From positions 12,230,908-12,273,407 of the forward strand of contig NC_135550.1 of assembly GCF_964340395.1 (NCBI RefSeq): 42,500 nt of DNA, read 5' to 3'. Position numbers and translations under genes: made by a program. Positions 11,451 through 26,474 of the stretch are shown one piece after another. Positions within the stretch are counted from its first letter, which is position 1. The number at the start of each line of letters is the position of its first letter. A model generated the notes under the pieces. That model saw only the letters and a list, made by a program, of their open reading frames with translations. It did not search any database and was not told the DNA's origin. Source of the DNA: Glandiceps talaboti. Taxonomy: Eukaryota > Hemichordata > Enteropneusta > Spengelidae.

Positions 11451-11914
11451 AGCTATGGAGCAAGATTTTGTTTTGACTAGCAGCAAAAAACGTTACATCG
11501 TCTCAAAAGACGAGACGAAAAAACCTGTGATGTAAGTTTTCCTACAAAGCAAAATACACTTATCAATAACAGAGATGTATAATATTACTTAATTTCATAT
11601 CTTAAAATATAACCACTAGCTATAAACGTGTACAATTTTTTCTGTATAATGTACCAGCACATTTGTTTTTCATCTGTGACCTGGGAAATATAACACTTTT
11701 TCTTTACAACTCTCCACTTTCCTAATGAACGCTATAACCTATATCGATAGGCTGTATAGCTTTAGTATTGCACACGTCTGTCAGTCTTATTTAATTAATT
11801 TTTTCTATGTGAAATCTGATGTATAAACATGTACGAGAACGGCTATTGTCACGTAATGCGTGTTTTGTGAATGTTGAATAAACTGTCAAAGTATAACCCA
11901 TCGGCGTGGAATCA

Positions 11915-11918
<4 letters not shown>
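11451..11918. other. unassigned DNA
   Basis: No gene recognised. A weak imperfect hairpin with TTACATC / GATGTAA arms lies near 11490-11540. Confidence 0.55.
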
Positions 11919-11992
<74 letters not shown>

Positions 11993-11997
11993 TTTTG

Positions 11998-12082
<85 letters not shown>
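11919..12082. repeat. compound (AT)n-(AT)n-(GT)n array
   Basis: AT run 11919-11987, short break (GTACATTTTGTATATGT), AT run to 12048, then a perfect GT run to 12082. The 122-codon minus and 81-codon plus frames here are repeat shadows. Confidence 0.98.
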
Positions 12083-12084
<2 letters not shown>

Positions 12085-12429
12085 TGCAATACTCATTTGA
12101 ATTTCACTACAACTGAGTGTTACATTTTGGTACTTTTTTTTGTATCTGGCTGAAGTCACTACAAACCTTAGAACCTACATTGGCAGCTTGATTGGCAGTT
12201 TCGGTAATGCACGTGACACGCGTTAAATGGAATCCCTCAATAAAACAAATTAGGTCTCCAAATTGTATTCAATGGACTTGTAACAAGTTAACGAGTTAAA
12301 GTCTCTCCTTTTTTGCACCGAATTGTTCTCTGACGTATGTCCTGGGCAATAAATGATAAATTGATTCTGTATGTGTTTTATTCGTTTAACGTACATTTGT
12401 CATTACAACAGTGACAATATCAATGTCAG
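12083..12429. other. unassigned DNA between AT arrays
   Basis: No gene or repeat recognised. Confidence 0.6.
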
Positions 12430-12451
12430 ATATATATATATATATATATAA
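12430..12451. repeat. short (AT)n array
   Basis: Perfect AT run separated from the giant AT array by about 35 bp of unique DNA. Confidence 0.95.
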
Positions 12452-12481
12452 CTCGGTGAGTATCAATCTGCTAAAACAGTG

Positions 12482-14966
<2,485 letters not shown>

Positions 14967-15307
14967 GTTGTTTGGTTCCGGTTACCCGACCCCACCTAGT
15001 TTTCCACGCCGACCCTAAACCCTTTTTTACGTATTCGAGAAAAATAATAATAAAATCGCGAAAATCGTGAAGTCTCGCAAGGAATAGTGGGTGCAGAAAC
15101 TGACATCAACTTAAAAAGACAATATACAAGTATTATTCCAATCTGTAATGGAAGTACATCTGATTGATAGGAAGAAATAAACAACACAGAGACCATTTGG
15201 AAAACAACGGAAAACCTGAACTAGACACTCACACATGAAAAATAATATAATAAAATAAAATAAAAAATCTACCTACCCCACCTATTTTGAAATTGAGGAA
15301 TCACATT
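14967..15307. mobile_element. TIR MITE family M1, copy 1
   Basis: Aligns end to end with 22002-22350. Shared blocks include TTACCCGACC..ACCTAGTTTT, TACGTATTCGAGAAAA, AATCTGTAATGGA.GTACATC, GAAAACAACGGAAAAC, GAACTAGACACTCACA and CCCCACCTATT. The left terminus GTTGTTTGGTTCCGGTTACC is the inverted counterpart of the right terminus preserved in copy 2. In this copy a small deletion after ATTGAG removed part of the right inverted repeat. No transposase is present, so it is nonautonomous. A 66-codon minus open frame is not credible as a gene. Confidence 0.8.
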
Positions 15308-15357
15308 TTTTTCTGAATTAGTATGACGTAAAAACTCAGTGGACAACATCAGGTCAG

Positions 15358-15371
15358 CCCCCCCCCCCCCC
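15358..15371 (+). repeat. poly-C run
   Basis: Fourteen consecutive C about 50 bp after MITE M1 copy 1. Confidence 0.95.
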
Positions 15372-16160
<789 letters not shown>

Positions 16161-16952
16161 TAAAACAATCTTTTCCATTTTAGTATTTTGTCACAAATTA
16201 TTAAGTCAAGTGGGTTCGGGGAACTTACACGCATTATAAGTGTGTGTGTGTGGGGGGTGGCTGTGGAATTGTTCTGTAACAAATGATGACCACATAATCT
16301 GGAAGTGCACGTTACATTATAATTCCATCAAGAAGTACAGGGCAATAAAGATTGTATGTGGATATATTTTATTCATTTAGCTAAAAGCAATATGTTGTTG
16401 TTACTTTGACAAGTTCAAGAGATTTTTGAAATAGTTCTTAACATCAATGCCACTTACAGTCAGTACAATGTGCCTGAATATGTCGTATCCATGGTTACCT
16501 ATTGGGAAGTCGATGGTTTAACTTGGTTGTTGAGAGACTCTGCACAAAATTATTGGAGTAGTATTAAACTAATTAAATAGGGTTGGAGTGGGAGTTGAAG
16601 ATGGGGTGTCTTGGTTAAGACCGTGGAGAGTGGTAGTGGCGATTATTGTGGCAGGTAATGTACACTGTAGAGAGCTGTACAAAGGTTGAACAAGATGAAA
16701 CCTGCGTATATAGTTCTTTATTTATCCACTTAATAAGGAACCAATGTCCCTGAAATTCAAAGTTCTATAAAATCTCTCCCACCTTTGACATATGAAAGTT
16801 TGTTCCTGGTACATTTGACATGATAACCGAAATTCGGAGACTCGCCATCTTGTCTTCAAGGAAATAAGCAACCTGTCATCATCCCATAGATTTAACGCAC
16901 GACCCAGCGGCCATATTGGATTCTAAAATTGTATCATTTTGACGAATATTTG
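16161..16952. other. unassigned DNA
   Basis: Short TG and G runs occur at 16241-16258; otherwise nothing recognisable. Confidence 0.55.
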
Positions 16953-17079
16953 CAAAATTTCTATGGTAGCCCATGATTTATTTTCTTGATTTTAACTGAC
17001 AATAAGTTGTCGTTTTCTCGAACAAGGTAACAGCAAAAGTTTGAAACTTTGATTCCGTGGCGCACATTACCTTAAAGAC
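16953..17079 (+). repeat. dispersed repeat family R3, copy A
   Basis: Aligns with 31760-31885: GCAAAATTTCTATGGTAGCCC corresponds to CAAAACTTTGTACGGTGCCC. This is followed in both by TTGATTTTAAC, then TCGAA..CAACAGCAAAAG or its equivalent, then TTCC.., ending TACCTTAA. A possible third end sequence, TAGTACCTTAAAG, is at 28909. Diverged and of unknown class, probably the 3' portion of a MITE. Confidence 0.6.
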
Positions 17080-17652
17080 ATCAAGCTAAAGCAGTGAAGA
17101 AATATTTGTTTGCTATAAAAGTAATCATGTACCTGAACAAAATTTTCTATCGAACTTGATAATGGTTCCACATTTGAAAAAAAATGGTTCCCTCTAAATA
17201 CAAAATTTAACCTGCATACCATCCACAGATTAATATGCGCACTGCTAAGTTTTGATTTCGCGATAATGAATCTCTTCCTGTGCATTTAATGTGGAGGAAA
17301 ACAGGCTCATCATGTATTCAAGACACGAAACATACTAACGTATTGACAGAGACATCCGGTATTACATCAGGTCATCTCTACAAATGTCACGTCTCAAAAT
17401 GAAGTAAACACAACGATTACGTAAATGTAAAGATCTACAAGACATCGGTCAAATTAACATTCCTAGAGGCATAATACTAATCATGTACAATCTTAACATT
17501 TACAGCATTCGGGGCAATACTTGGTAATAAATGACATGTCATTTTTTTTCCTTCTCTATATTATAGTGTTAATGGTACTTTGTTATGCTGGGTTACTTAC
17601 TTACTTCTTTACTTACAGAGATGTGGCTATGGATGCTTGAAATAGATAACAC
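17080..17652. other. unassigned DNA
   Basis: No gene. A short TTAC repeat lies at 17592-17606. Confidence 0.55.
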
Positions 17653-17678
17653 GGGGGGGGGGGGGGAGGAGGGGGCGG
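17653..17678 (+). repeat. poly-G / G-rich tract
   Basis: Fourteen G followed by AGGAGGGGGCGG; potential G-quadruplex. Confidence 0.9.
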
Positions 17679-17754
17679 CAGAATTATCTAATTCGAATCA
17701 GTCGATGAATTGATAACGTTATCACAACCCATCACATTATCGTTGATTAATTTG

Positions 17755-18300
17755 AATCGTGAATAGCGCTATCATTGCCGTTGATGTTAGTAGTGATGGC
17801 ACTTTTATCGTCCACGTGGGTTGCAAATGGTTGTGTTATCGACCATATGGGTTGCGAATGGTGCTATTATCGGCCATGTCGGTTGCGAATTGTGCTATTA
17901 TTGTTCATGTGAGTTGCGAATGGCGATATTGTCGTCTATATGGGTTGTAAATGACGCAATTATCGCCCACATGGGTTGTGAATTATCGCCCATTGGAGTT
18001 GCGAATGGCGCTATTATCATCCACATAGGTCGTGAATTATCGTCCATGTGGGTTGCGAATGACACTATTATCGCTCATGTATGTCCCGAATGACGCTATC
18101 ACCATTCATGTGATTTGCGAATGGCGGCATTATCGTCCATGTGGGTTATGAATTATCGCTAATGTGAGTTGAGAATTGCGCCATTATCGTTTCTGTGGGC
18201 TGCGAATGACACTATTATCGTCCATGTAAGTTGCGAATGACGCTATTATCGTCTATGAGTGTTGCGAATGGCGCTAATATCGTCCATATGAGTTGCGAAC
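17755..18300 (+). repeat. 31-bp minisatellite with interspersed 23-bp deletion units
   Basis: Consensus unit: GTTGCGAATGGCGCTATTAT followed by CGTCCATGTGG (31 bp), about 17 copies. Three units (starting 17975, 18029 and 18145) are 23 bp because GGCGCTAT or its equivalent is missing, and all share GTGAATTATCG or close forms, suggesting one ancestral deletion that later spread. The unit carries two or three CpGs, unusual for this AT-rich window. Open frames at 17759-17950 and 17821-18093 arise because the units have few stop codons; 31 is not a multiple of three. Confidence 0.95.
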
Positions 18301-18305
18301 AGGGT

Positions 18306-19205
18306 TTTGTTAGAGTCGTACACGAAGTACATTAAATGAGGAGCTAAGTTGAAAGAAAATAGTCATTCATACTGTTAATGTAAGAGACTTTCAACTCGAT
18401 GTCAACATTTGTGTTTGCGCTGAATAACTATTTTAAGCACATCACCACTAGTACTGATCAACAGAAGCCATCACCACTCTCTCTGACAAAAAATATTTCG
18501 GCGTGAAAGGAATGATGCTGTCACGGAGGAAACTTTATCAGGTCAAATGGAGTGAGTACAAAACATGGCCTTGTCAGATAATGGATCTTCCAATGTGGTC
18601 AGGGACACCAGTTGTGTTCTTTTAGAGGAAAATGTTAAAACGTACATACCTTTGCGATCGCTGCTCCACTATTACTTCCGTTAGAAATGGTAGCGGTTCG
18701 GGTTATTATCACCTAACTCGGTGAAAAACCGCCTTGGAAGATACGAGACTATGTACCACCGAAACATTGGATGTAGTCGTCAATATGAAACACACACTTT
18801 CTTGACTTCTATGAAACGGACTCTAATACACTATGTCATATTTCAACCGAGACTCTCTGCGATGATTTGGAATAATCCATTCCGAATGACGGACCACAAG
18901 TTGTGAGCGTGAGGGACCATCAAATCAAACACACACACACACGTACATATCAATAGCTTCCACCAGCAGGAACAGTACGGTGGATATGTGATAGCACGCG
19001 AGATGACTGAAATATACACCAAACGGTATCGATCCTTTAGTTGGAAAAAGGACTAGTCACACAATTTAACACCGCGCCGTCCTCAGTGTACTGTTCAAAT
19101 TAAGAACGATTTCAATATTTGCACGTCATCATGACTATCGATCGACGAAATATAAGTAACGCGATAATGCGGAGGATCTTGGGAAAAAAAATTGCCGACA
19201 TAAGT
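18306..19205. other. unassigned DNA
   Basis: No gene recognised. A short CA run lies at 18930-18943. Confidence 0.55.
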
Positions 19206-19258
19206 ATGAATGAATGAATGAATGAATGAACGAACGAACGAGTGAGTGAGTGAGTGAG
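19206..19258 (+). repeat. (GAAT)n-(GAAC)n-(GAGT)n compound array
   Basis: Three successive tetranucleotide blocks, each one substitution from its neighbour: TGAA, then CGAA, then GTGA. Confidence 0.97.
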
Positions 19259-20296
19259 CTATGAATGGACCAATTAAACGTTAACAAGGTGTAGGCAAAT
19301 AAGAGCACAGCTCTGTATAAAGAACGTCTAACTTTCACAAATTGACAATGTATGCGATGTCATAATCGCGACTAGGCTTAGTATAAGTTTAATAGAAGAA
19401 ACCAACCCCCTAGAGAAATAAAAAAAAAACCCTCGACTATTTCACTTATTAACGAATTCGGTTTATAGAACATTGTATATTTCTCAGTGGTAAGCTGATT
19501 AGGCGTCGTTATTGACTCGTTAAATCATCGAGACTTTGCAATGCAATGCAATGCACAGCGATATCGGCACTACGACACACACGCCATATGAATAGAATCA
19601 TTAACTCTTAACTTTTAATACACACGACGTTCTTCTTAGTACATTCAAACGTGCTATTTGTGGGCAGCATTCTATTGGTTTTTATACCCCAATTCACATT
19701 GTATGGTCTGATGGACTTCAAAAGATGGTTGCACTAATATATCTTAAATCAAGTCGGCTGATTGCGTTAGTGGTACTTCTATAAAACATTCACAACGCAC
19801 CCCCACAATTACAACAGAGTATTCAAGAAATGCAATTGTGTTCATCATTTAAAAACGGAGCTTGCGCCCTTTGATTTCAAAACATCGAGTGTGTTTTTTC
19901 AATCTAACAAGATTTACTTTTGGTTATAGTGTCAAAATTCAAATGTCTAAGCCCTAAATAAGTACAGTGTGAAATTAATGAACTACTGAAATAGGTTTTG
20001 TAACCAAATTTGGACCGATTAAGTCTCTGTTGCTATGGAAACAGAAAGTTGAATTCAATACTTCTCTGTAGACCCATCCCATGTCAACGATCAAATCCGA
20101 CAGCCACCGTTCAGTTTTCATAGTAAATCCTAAAAACGAGCTAAGCAACACGGACAATAGAAGAGTCCATGTTTTTGAAGAAAAACATGTGTAATGATTA
20201 TGTTATTTTATGTGTAAATTAGATAATGGAAACAAGGTATGATTGAAAATATGGATACATTTACATGTATTGATAGTCATTTGAATTCACGACCAT
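19259..20296. other. unassigned DNA
   Basis: A short GCAAT repeat lies at 19540-19555. A 60-codon minus frame at 19975-20157 lacks an ATG start and shows no recognisable domain. Confidence 0.55.
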
Positions 20297-20401
20297 AACT
20301 TAACACAAATAGACAGACAGACAGACATACAGATAGACACATACTATGTATCTAATGTATGTATGTATGTATGTATGTATGTATGTATGTATGTATGTAT
20401 G

Positions 20402-20432
<31 letters not shown>

Positions 20433-20593
20433 TGTATGTATGTAATGTATGTATGTATGTATGTATGTATGTATGTATGTATGTATGTATGTATGTATGA
20501 ATGTATGTATGTATGTATGTATGTAGGTAGGTAGGTAGGTAGGTAGGTAGGTAGGTAGGTATGTATGTATGTATGTATGTATGTATGTATATA

Positions 20594-20640
<47 letters not shown>

Positions 20641-20660
20641 CTGTCTATTTATGTTAAATT
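20297..20660 (+). repeat. compound AGAC/GTAT/GTAG/GTCT array with inverted flanks
   Basis: Order: AACTTAACACAAATAGAC and AGAC units (20297-20328), GTAT units (20354-20522), GTAG units (20523-20560), GTAT units to 20594, GTCT units to 20645, then GTCTATTTATGTTAAATT. The left flank and the reverse complement of the right flank agree at 16 of 18 positions outside the simple repeat, and the AGAC and GTCT blocks extend this inverted repeat inward. The array therefore sits in a foldback arrangement. Confidence 0.9.
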
Positions 20661-20711
20661 AGATAGAGAGAGAAAAAGATAAACCTAGATACATGGATGG
20701 ATAGGTAGATT

Positions 20712-20712
20712 G

Positions 20713-20744
<32 letters not shown>

Positions 20745-20805
20745 ACATATACATATATTCATACATACATATATACATTATATATATATATATATATATA
20801 TATAC

Positions 20806-20873
<68 letters not shown>
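20712..20873. repeat. (AT)n arrays with CATA/TACA interruptions
   Basis: AT runs at 20712-20740, 20778-20804 and 20807-20873, separated by TCAAACATATACATATATTC and TACATT. Confidence 0.97.
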
Positions 20874-20879
<6 letters not shown>

Positions 20880-21536
20880 TTCAATCTTTCTTGGATTTAT
20901 CAAAGAATCTGTTTTTTGAACAAACAATGAAACAAAACTAATCATTCAAACATAATTACCCGTTCTAATATTCAAAAAAAAGAGACCTTCAATCCAAAGA
21001 AACCCCCACATTTATATATCGAAGAATAATAGAAAACCAGGCTAAGGAATCAAATTATATTAGGATATTGGTGAAGTCTTAAATATACCAAGGAGTGATC
21101 CACTTAATGGTCTAAATATAATTATGCATGGCATGTTAATTAAGCAAGGACTGAAACGGAAGTAGAATTAAACAAAAAGTCCACACGCAATTTTTGAAAC
21201 TTGAAACTTTATTTTCCGATATTTGATTGTCGAATATTAAATTTCACCATGAGTGTTAATAAATTAGGCTACTGAGTGTCAGGAACCTGGCAAAGTTATT
21301 AATTCAGTCTGATGCCATTGACCATAATAACATATTGAATCCCATGTACATTTAACCATCAGGATTATTAAAGTGAATTTATACTTCCCAACTTACTTAA
21401 CCGGAAAACTGAAATGACTCTATGTAAAGTAAATTCTTTAAGTATATATACACATATAAATAAAAAAAATAAATAAAAAGTAAAAAAAATTCCAAAAAAA
21501 AATACGTAAAGACAAAAAATAAATACGTAAAGACAT
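20874..21536. other. unassigned AT-rich DNA
   Basis: No gene. Multiple A runs are present at 21460-21520. Confidence 0.55.
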
Positions 21537-21580
21537 AATGAATGAATGAATGAATGAATGAATGAATGAATGAATGAATG
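21537..21580 (+). repeat. (GAAT)n array
   Basis: Eleven perfect units. The 141-codon minus frame crossing it (21397-21822) combines an Ile-His-Ser-Phe repeat with Phe/Tyr-rich translation of A/T runs and is not a credible gene. Confidence 0.97.
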
Positions 21581-21833
21581 CAATGAAAAATGGAAATATA
21601 AATTTTCGTAAAGATTGGCGAAAAGGTTTCATGTTGATCCTTTAGTGTTTCATACCATTGGCATTCCAAATGATAAGACTTATGGGTAAAATTATTCATT
21701 TCCTCGTTGGTATTTGTATTGAAGGTAAAAATAACTTTCCCGCGTGTTTCCTGTCGTCTATTATAAGTGTAATCTAAAACGTTACAGCGCGTTACAGGTG
21801 GCTGTTCACGGTACTCACACAATCATGCAGACA

Positions 21834-22560
21834 TCATTAAGAAAACTGCAGTCTACATAGCAAGACCGCAATTCTTACGACATTTAATCTGAATGAAATA
21901 AACTATTGAAACATACTGCAACTATAGACACAGACTCGCGGGCGCCAATGTTTTGATGTCTGCATTTGATATCTGTATGGTGGAAAGTTAAGCCTAAAAA
22001 AATTGTTTTGTTCTGGGTACCCGACCTCACCTAGTTTTTCACTGTCAACCCTGTTTTACGTATTCGAGAAAAAAAAATAAAATCGCGAAAATTGTCTGGC
22101 AAGAAATAGTGGATGTGTAAACTGACAAACTTAAAAAGATAATACAAAACTGTTCTTCCAATCTGTAATGGATGTACATCTGATGACAAGAAACCAATAA
22201 CACAGACACCACATGGAAAACAACGGAAAACATAACTACCTGAACTAGACACTCACATATGAAAGAAAACATATATTTAAAAAAATGAGTAAAAAGTCTA
22301 CCCACGTACCCCACCTATTCTAAAATTGAGCGTAATCGGAACCACACAATATTTTTTTGTATGCCTTAGTTCATTTCATTTAGATAAAATGTAGCAAGAA
22401 ATTGTATTCATTCAATTTTGCTATCTTAAAATTCAGTATAGTCAGCAGATTATTGATTTCTGCGTGGATGTGTGTTAAACAGAGCTAGTGAACAGTAACC
22501 CCCATTGCGATGTAGATTATGAATAGAATGTGGTCAACTGCCATGTATATAATATTTACA
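21834..22560 (+). repeat. dispersed repeat family R2, copy B, split by a MITE
   Basis: The left part (21834-22001) and right part (22351-22560) together align in order with 2755-3040. GCGCCAATGTTTTGATGT (21943 onward) lies left of the insertion. AAAATGTAGCAA (22387 onward), AAACAGAG and GTGAACAGTAAC (22488-22499) lie right of it. The host repeat is therefore older than MITE M1 copy 2. Confidence 0.7.
22002..22350. mobile_element. TIR MITE family M1, copy 2 (nested)
   Basis: About 349 bp. The left end TTGTTTTGTTCTGGGTACCC and the right end GTAATCGGAACCACACAAT are imperfect inverted repeats with core GGTTCCGATTAC. The interior aligns with 14967-15307. Poly-A before and poly-T after the element make the exact border and target duplication ambiguous. 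No transposase is encoded; the 73- and 89-codon minus frames share a little sequence with copy 1 only because the DNA is homologous. Confidence 0.8.
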
Positions 22561-23496
22561 CAAAATATTTCATTTATAATCATTTGTAAAGATCTGGATT
22601 TTGTAACCGATCAAAAAAAACCCCCACCAGACGAATGGCTAACTATGTGAAAGGGCATTTTTTTCGGATTTTTCAAGACATAGCTTAAATTAGAACTAAA
22701 TGTACAACCCATACTTGTAAATAATAAGAAATATGTCGCTAATTAAAAGTTTCACTGAAAATCAATATGTTGTGAAGAAAATAAATATCCCAAAGTTTAA
22801 AATTACGTAGTGTTACTATTCGCCTTCTGGTTTTATCAGCAAAATCAATATGCATCACTTATTTTCAATTAAACGAATTTCAATCACAAAATCTCAACAA
22901 GAGATGCGGAGGTTCATTCACAATAGTCGCCTTTGGTTAAACTTTACTGAAGGCTCTGTGTTCGGCTTTTTCTTTCATTTATTTTGCTTATTGATGTTCC
23001 GAAATGAAACGATGCAAATTCGAAGCCGTTTTTTTTTGTACTCGTTCACTACTTATACAAAGAAAATTCGAGGTATTTTTGGAAATAAAAGGACAAATTG
23101 ATAACTGGAAAGTGTGTGCGTTGACCATTGTACAAAAAACACACCTTGTTATCTGTTTAGTGGTGATTACCAATGTGGACAGAATGCTGCAATAGTCACT
23201 ACCAATCATCAATTTGTAAGAATTCAACATGCCAATCTTCAATTTGAAATGACGTCCATTAACTGTCAACTCCTCGCCTCTTATTTCAGTAAAAGTTCCT
23301 TTGTCAATGACAGCAGCCTAGGTCACAGCCTCAATCTAGTCAGTTAACATTAAGGTTTTCTCCACATGTAATCGCAGATAGCAAAAAAGACGTAAGTGGC
23401 AGTAAAAGCAATGTGCAGGCTACTGAGAGGCAAGACTTCATCAGTTACCATGAAAATAAATCCTTAGGTGCAGATGTCAGCACATACCGTAAGAGA
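22561..23496. other. unassigned AT-rich DNA
   Basis: No gene recognised. Several overlapping 60-90 codon frames at 22850-23347 lie on both strands with no preferred frame. Confidence 0.55.
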
Positions 23497-23517
23497 GAAG
23501 AGAGAGAGAGAAAAAAA
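23497..23517 (+). repeat. short (AG)n tract
   Basis: AG units running into a short A run. Confidence 0.85.
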
Positions 23518-24586
23518 GCGATTTCCCAAGATAGTTAATTTATACGACACAAGCACAGTGTCTGAAAGGATTTATGCATTCCAATCTCATACAACGTCGA
23601 AATCAAAATATATTGACCTCCGTACGCGTGCCGTTATTGAATTTGTATCATTTCCGAAAGAAGCGCGGAGGTATGTCGTAATCTGATAATACATCTATTC
23701 AAAAGTCAGTATATTTTAACAAGAACATGCTCATATATATTCAAAATCTATGCCTCTGCCAAGTGTGTTTGGAATCACGCATTTATAACGTCATCAAAAT
23801 GAATTCAGCGATTCTTATAATCAGATTCGCTATTTTTTACGCTCCATCTTTCAAGTTTTCTCACTCCATCAATAAAACCAGTGTTTTGATTCCATTCCAC
23901 TTTTGATTAAACCATCTCAATTGTGGATGTCAGTTTTTTCCCCTGTCAAGACTATTTTCGGCCAGCATATGACGTCAGAGAAATCACTATAATGTCAGGT
24001 GTTACGCTCAAAATGGTTAATCTTTGATGAGCCTTACAACTATAGCCAGACTTCATTACAATACGTCGATCTTTGAAACGACTTCGCAACCATGACTAGG
24101 CTTACTAACAAAGCACCACTAGAGTAAAGTTAATACACTATCAATATGCACCGGTATGACTAGTTAAGTCATAAATGCAAGCATACAGATACACATTAAG
24201 ACTTAAATGGATGGAAGATTTGTCAAAGAAAATTGTCGACAATATCGATACCAAACTAAAAATGAGAAATACAACTACAGTTTTATCGAAGCTGAAAGGT
24301 TAATAGCATTCATAGCTTTAGATTTATTCGGATTGCTACGTAAGCGTCCTGTCTCGATACACGCCCGAAGAAGTGTTCCCATTGCCTGTATATATGTAGT
24401 GTATTTTTACGCGCCAAATCACGAGCAGCAATGTTAAAAGCCGTTGAGATGTCTTTTGCAAAATGTTATATATATTTTTCTTTTCCACATCTTGTTAGAT
24501 ATTTGACATGGCGCAGAATGATCGCTGTCATGTTATATTGTATTGAAAAGAATGATATCGTCAAGGTTGTCCGTACTCTTGCAAAC
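23518..24586. other. unassigned DNA
   Basis: Includes one CATATGACGTCA at 23966-23977, the same 12-mer found in the 53-bp minisatellite near 38 kb. A 76-codon frame at 24207-24437 is not recognisable. Confidence 0.55.
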
Positions 24587-24672
24587 AAAGAAAGAAAGAA
24601 AGAGAAAGAAAGAAACAGTTAGTAAACACACTAACACAAACAAACAAATAACAAAAACCAACCAACAAAACA
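24587..24672 (+). repeat. (AAAG)n followed by A/C-rich (CAAA)-type tract
   Basis: AAAG units at 24587-24614, then CACAAACAAACAAATAAC and ACCAACCAACAAAAC patches. Confidence 0.85.
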
Positions 24673-25982
24673 AAAGAAATTATTTCAAGAAAAGTGACAA
24701 TATCGTTATAACATTGTCGTATTTCTGCTACCCTACGTTTGAAATGTTTCTAGTTGAAGCACCTAAAAACAAGAAGTTAACTTATGAATAGATCAATCTT
24801 TAGTACACGTATCTAGGTTTTCAACTGACCGGGCGTGTCATCCTATATTTATATCTTCATATCATAACACAAATTAGGCTCGTGAGGAGTCTCTGCAAAC
24901 TATACTGTACACGTGAGTCTGAAAATTACTGACGACAGCCGTAATTCGACATCGAAATCACATTAACCAATAATCGTCGACGTAGTCAATTGGTTTCAAC
25001 CTGAAAAGAAAACGCATCTTATTGCTAAAAAAAAAAACTCGATTCGGACGTGATTGATGGTGAAATTTGAAGCATGGCAATATAGTATAGGAATGGGCCA
25101 GTTAAGTGTCGTATAGATAGTACTTGAGTCCTGTCATTTCGAGACCCACTCTGTTATCGTGACGGATCAAGCAGATGTACACAAACTGATCGCTGACACG
25201 GAGAAAAGAGAACCGTCGTCACGCCACATTATGTCAATTCAGAATAAATTGTGTAAAAAAAGATGGCCAATTGCTTTATGGGTAGGACAATTTATCTTTA
25301 ATAGATAGACTCCAATCCTACCGAGGTAATTGTTACACAGATTGTTTAAAATTAAACGAAATAGTTACGTGTCAGTTCCACAGCAGATCGAGTCGTCGCA
25401 CTGCAAGGCAATATTACTTAAAGTAATGTTGACGTGACAATTATTAGCTCCAGTCGTGCAAACTATCGTTTTCTGGGAAAAAAACCTGGAGCAATTGCTG
25501 TATTCGTGACGTCACTTGCCTCAGAGCTACTTGACACCTCATCAGCGACCAGACGCTATAGATTCAGATTGGTTTTGAGGTAAAAGAAATTTGCAATGAT
25601 AAACGAAATATAGTGCATAAGAAATTTTTATGGGTTTAATTTGGTATGTCACATGCATCTCGATAAATCGCCAAGCTTAATCAAGGTCACGATCAGGGTC
25701 AGCGAAGTAACATTGAAAGTTGTATATACACTATTAACAATGAGAGATAATGTGATTCAAATTGGGACCATAAGGTCAAACTGAGGCTGCTAAGAACATC
25801 AAATGAAAGATAATATATCAGTTAGAGACGAGAAACATATGTGATTGTTGAGGCTATTCTAGCCTGGAGATCAATCTTAGAGTACACATGATTGTCGCGA
25901 AGTCAATTTGCACGTATAATTCTTTTACCTTTAGCTTCTCAATTACGTTAATATGACATTTGATTATAGTCATGTTATAGTA
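24673..25982. other. unassigned DNA
   Basis: About 1.3 kb with no gene. One TGACGTCA octamer lies at 25507-25514. Confidence 0.55.
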
Positions 25983-26091
25983 ATGTATGTATGTATGTAT
26001 GTATGTATGTATGTATGTATGTATGTATGTATGTATGTATGTATGTATGTATGTATGTATGTATGTATGTATGTATGCATGTATGCATGCA

Positions 26092-26123
<32 letters not shown>

Positions 26124-26134
26124 TGTATGTATGT

Positions 26135-26174
<40 letters not shown>

Positions 26175-26409
26175 ATGTATGTATGTATGTGTGTGTGCGT
26201 GTGTGTGTGTGCGCGTGCGTGCGTGCGTGCATGCATGCATGTATGTATGTATGTATGTATGTATGTATGTATGTATGTATGTATGTATGTATGTATGTAT
26301 GTATGTATGTATGTATGTATGTATGTATGTATGTATGTATGTATGTATGTATGTATGTATGTATGTGTGTGTATGTGTGTGTGTGTCTGTCTGTCTGTGT
26401 GTGTCTCTT

Positions 26410-26474
<65 letters not shown>

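Noticed and set aside
14996-15196. Minus frame sharing residues with the one at 22031-22252, suggesting a conserved protein
   Set aside because: Similarity comes from two copies of the same MITE; frames carry frameshifts relative to each other and no domain.
17759-18093. Frames of 63 and 90 codons resembling a repeat protein
   Set aside because: The 31-bp unit changes frame every copy; the 23-bp units and indels are not frame-preserving.
19975-20157. Minus frame beginning with a signal-peptide-like hydrophobic stretch
   Set aside because: There is no ATG at the start, no family resemblance and no strong splice site.
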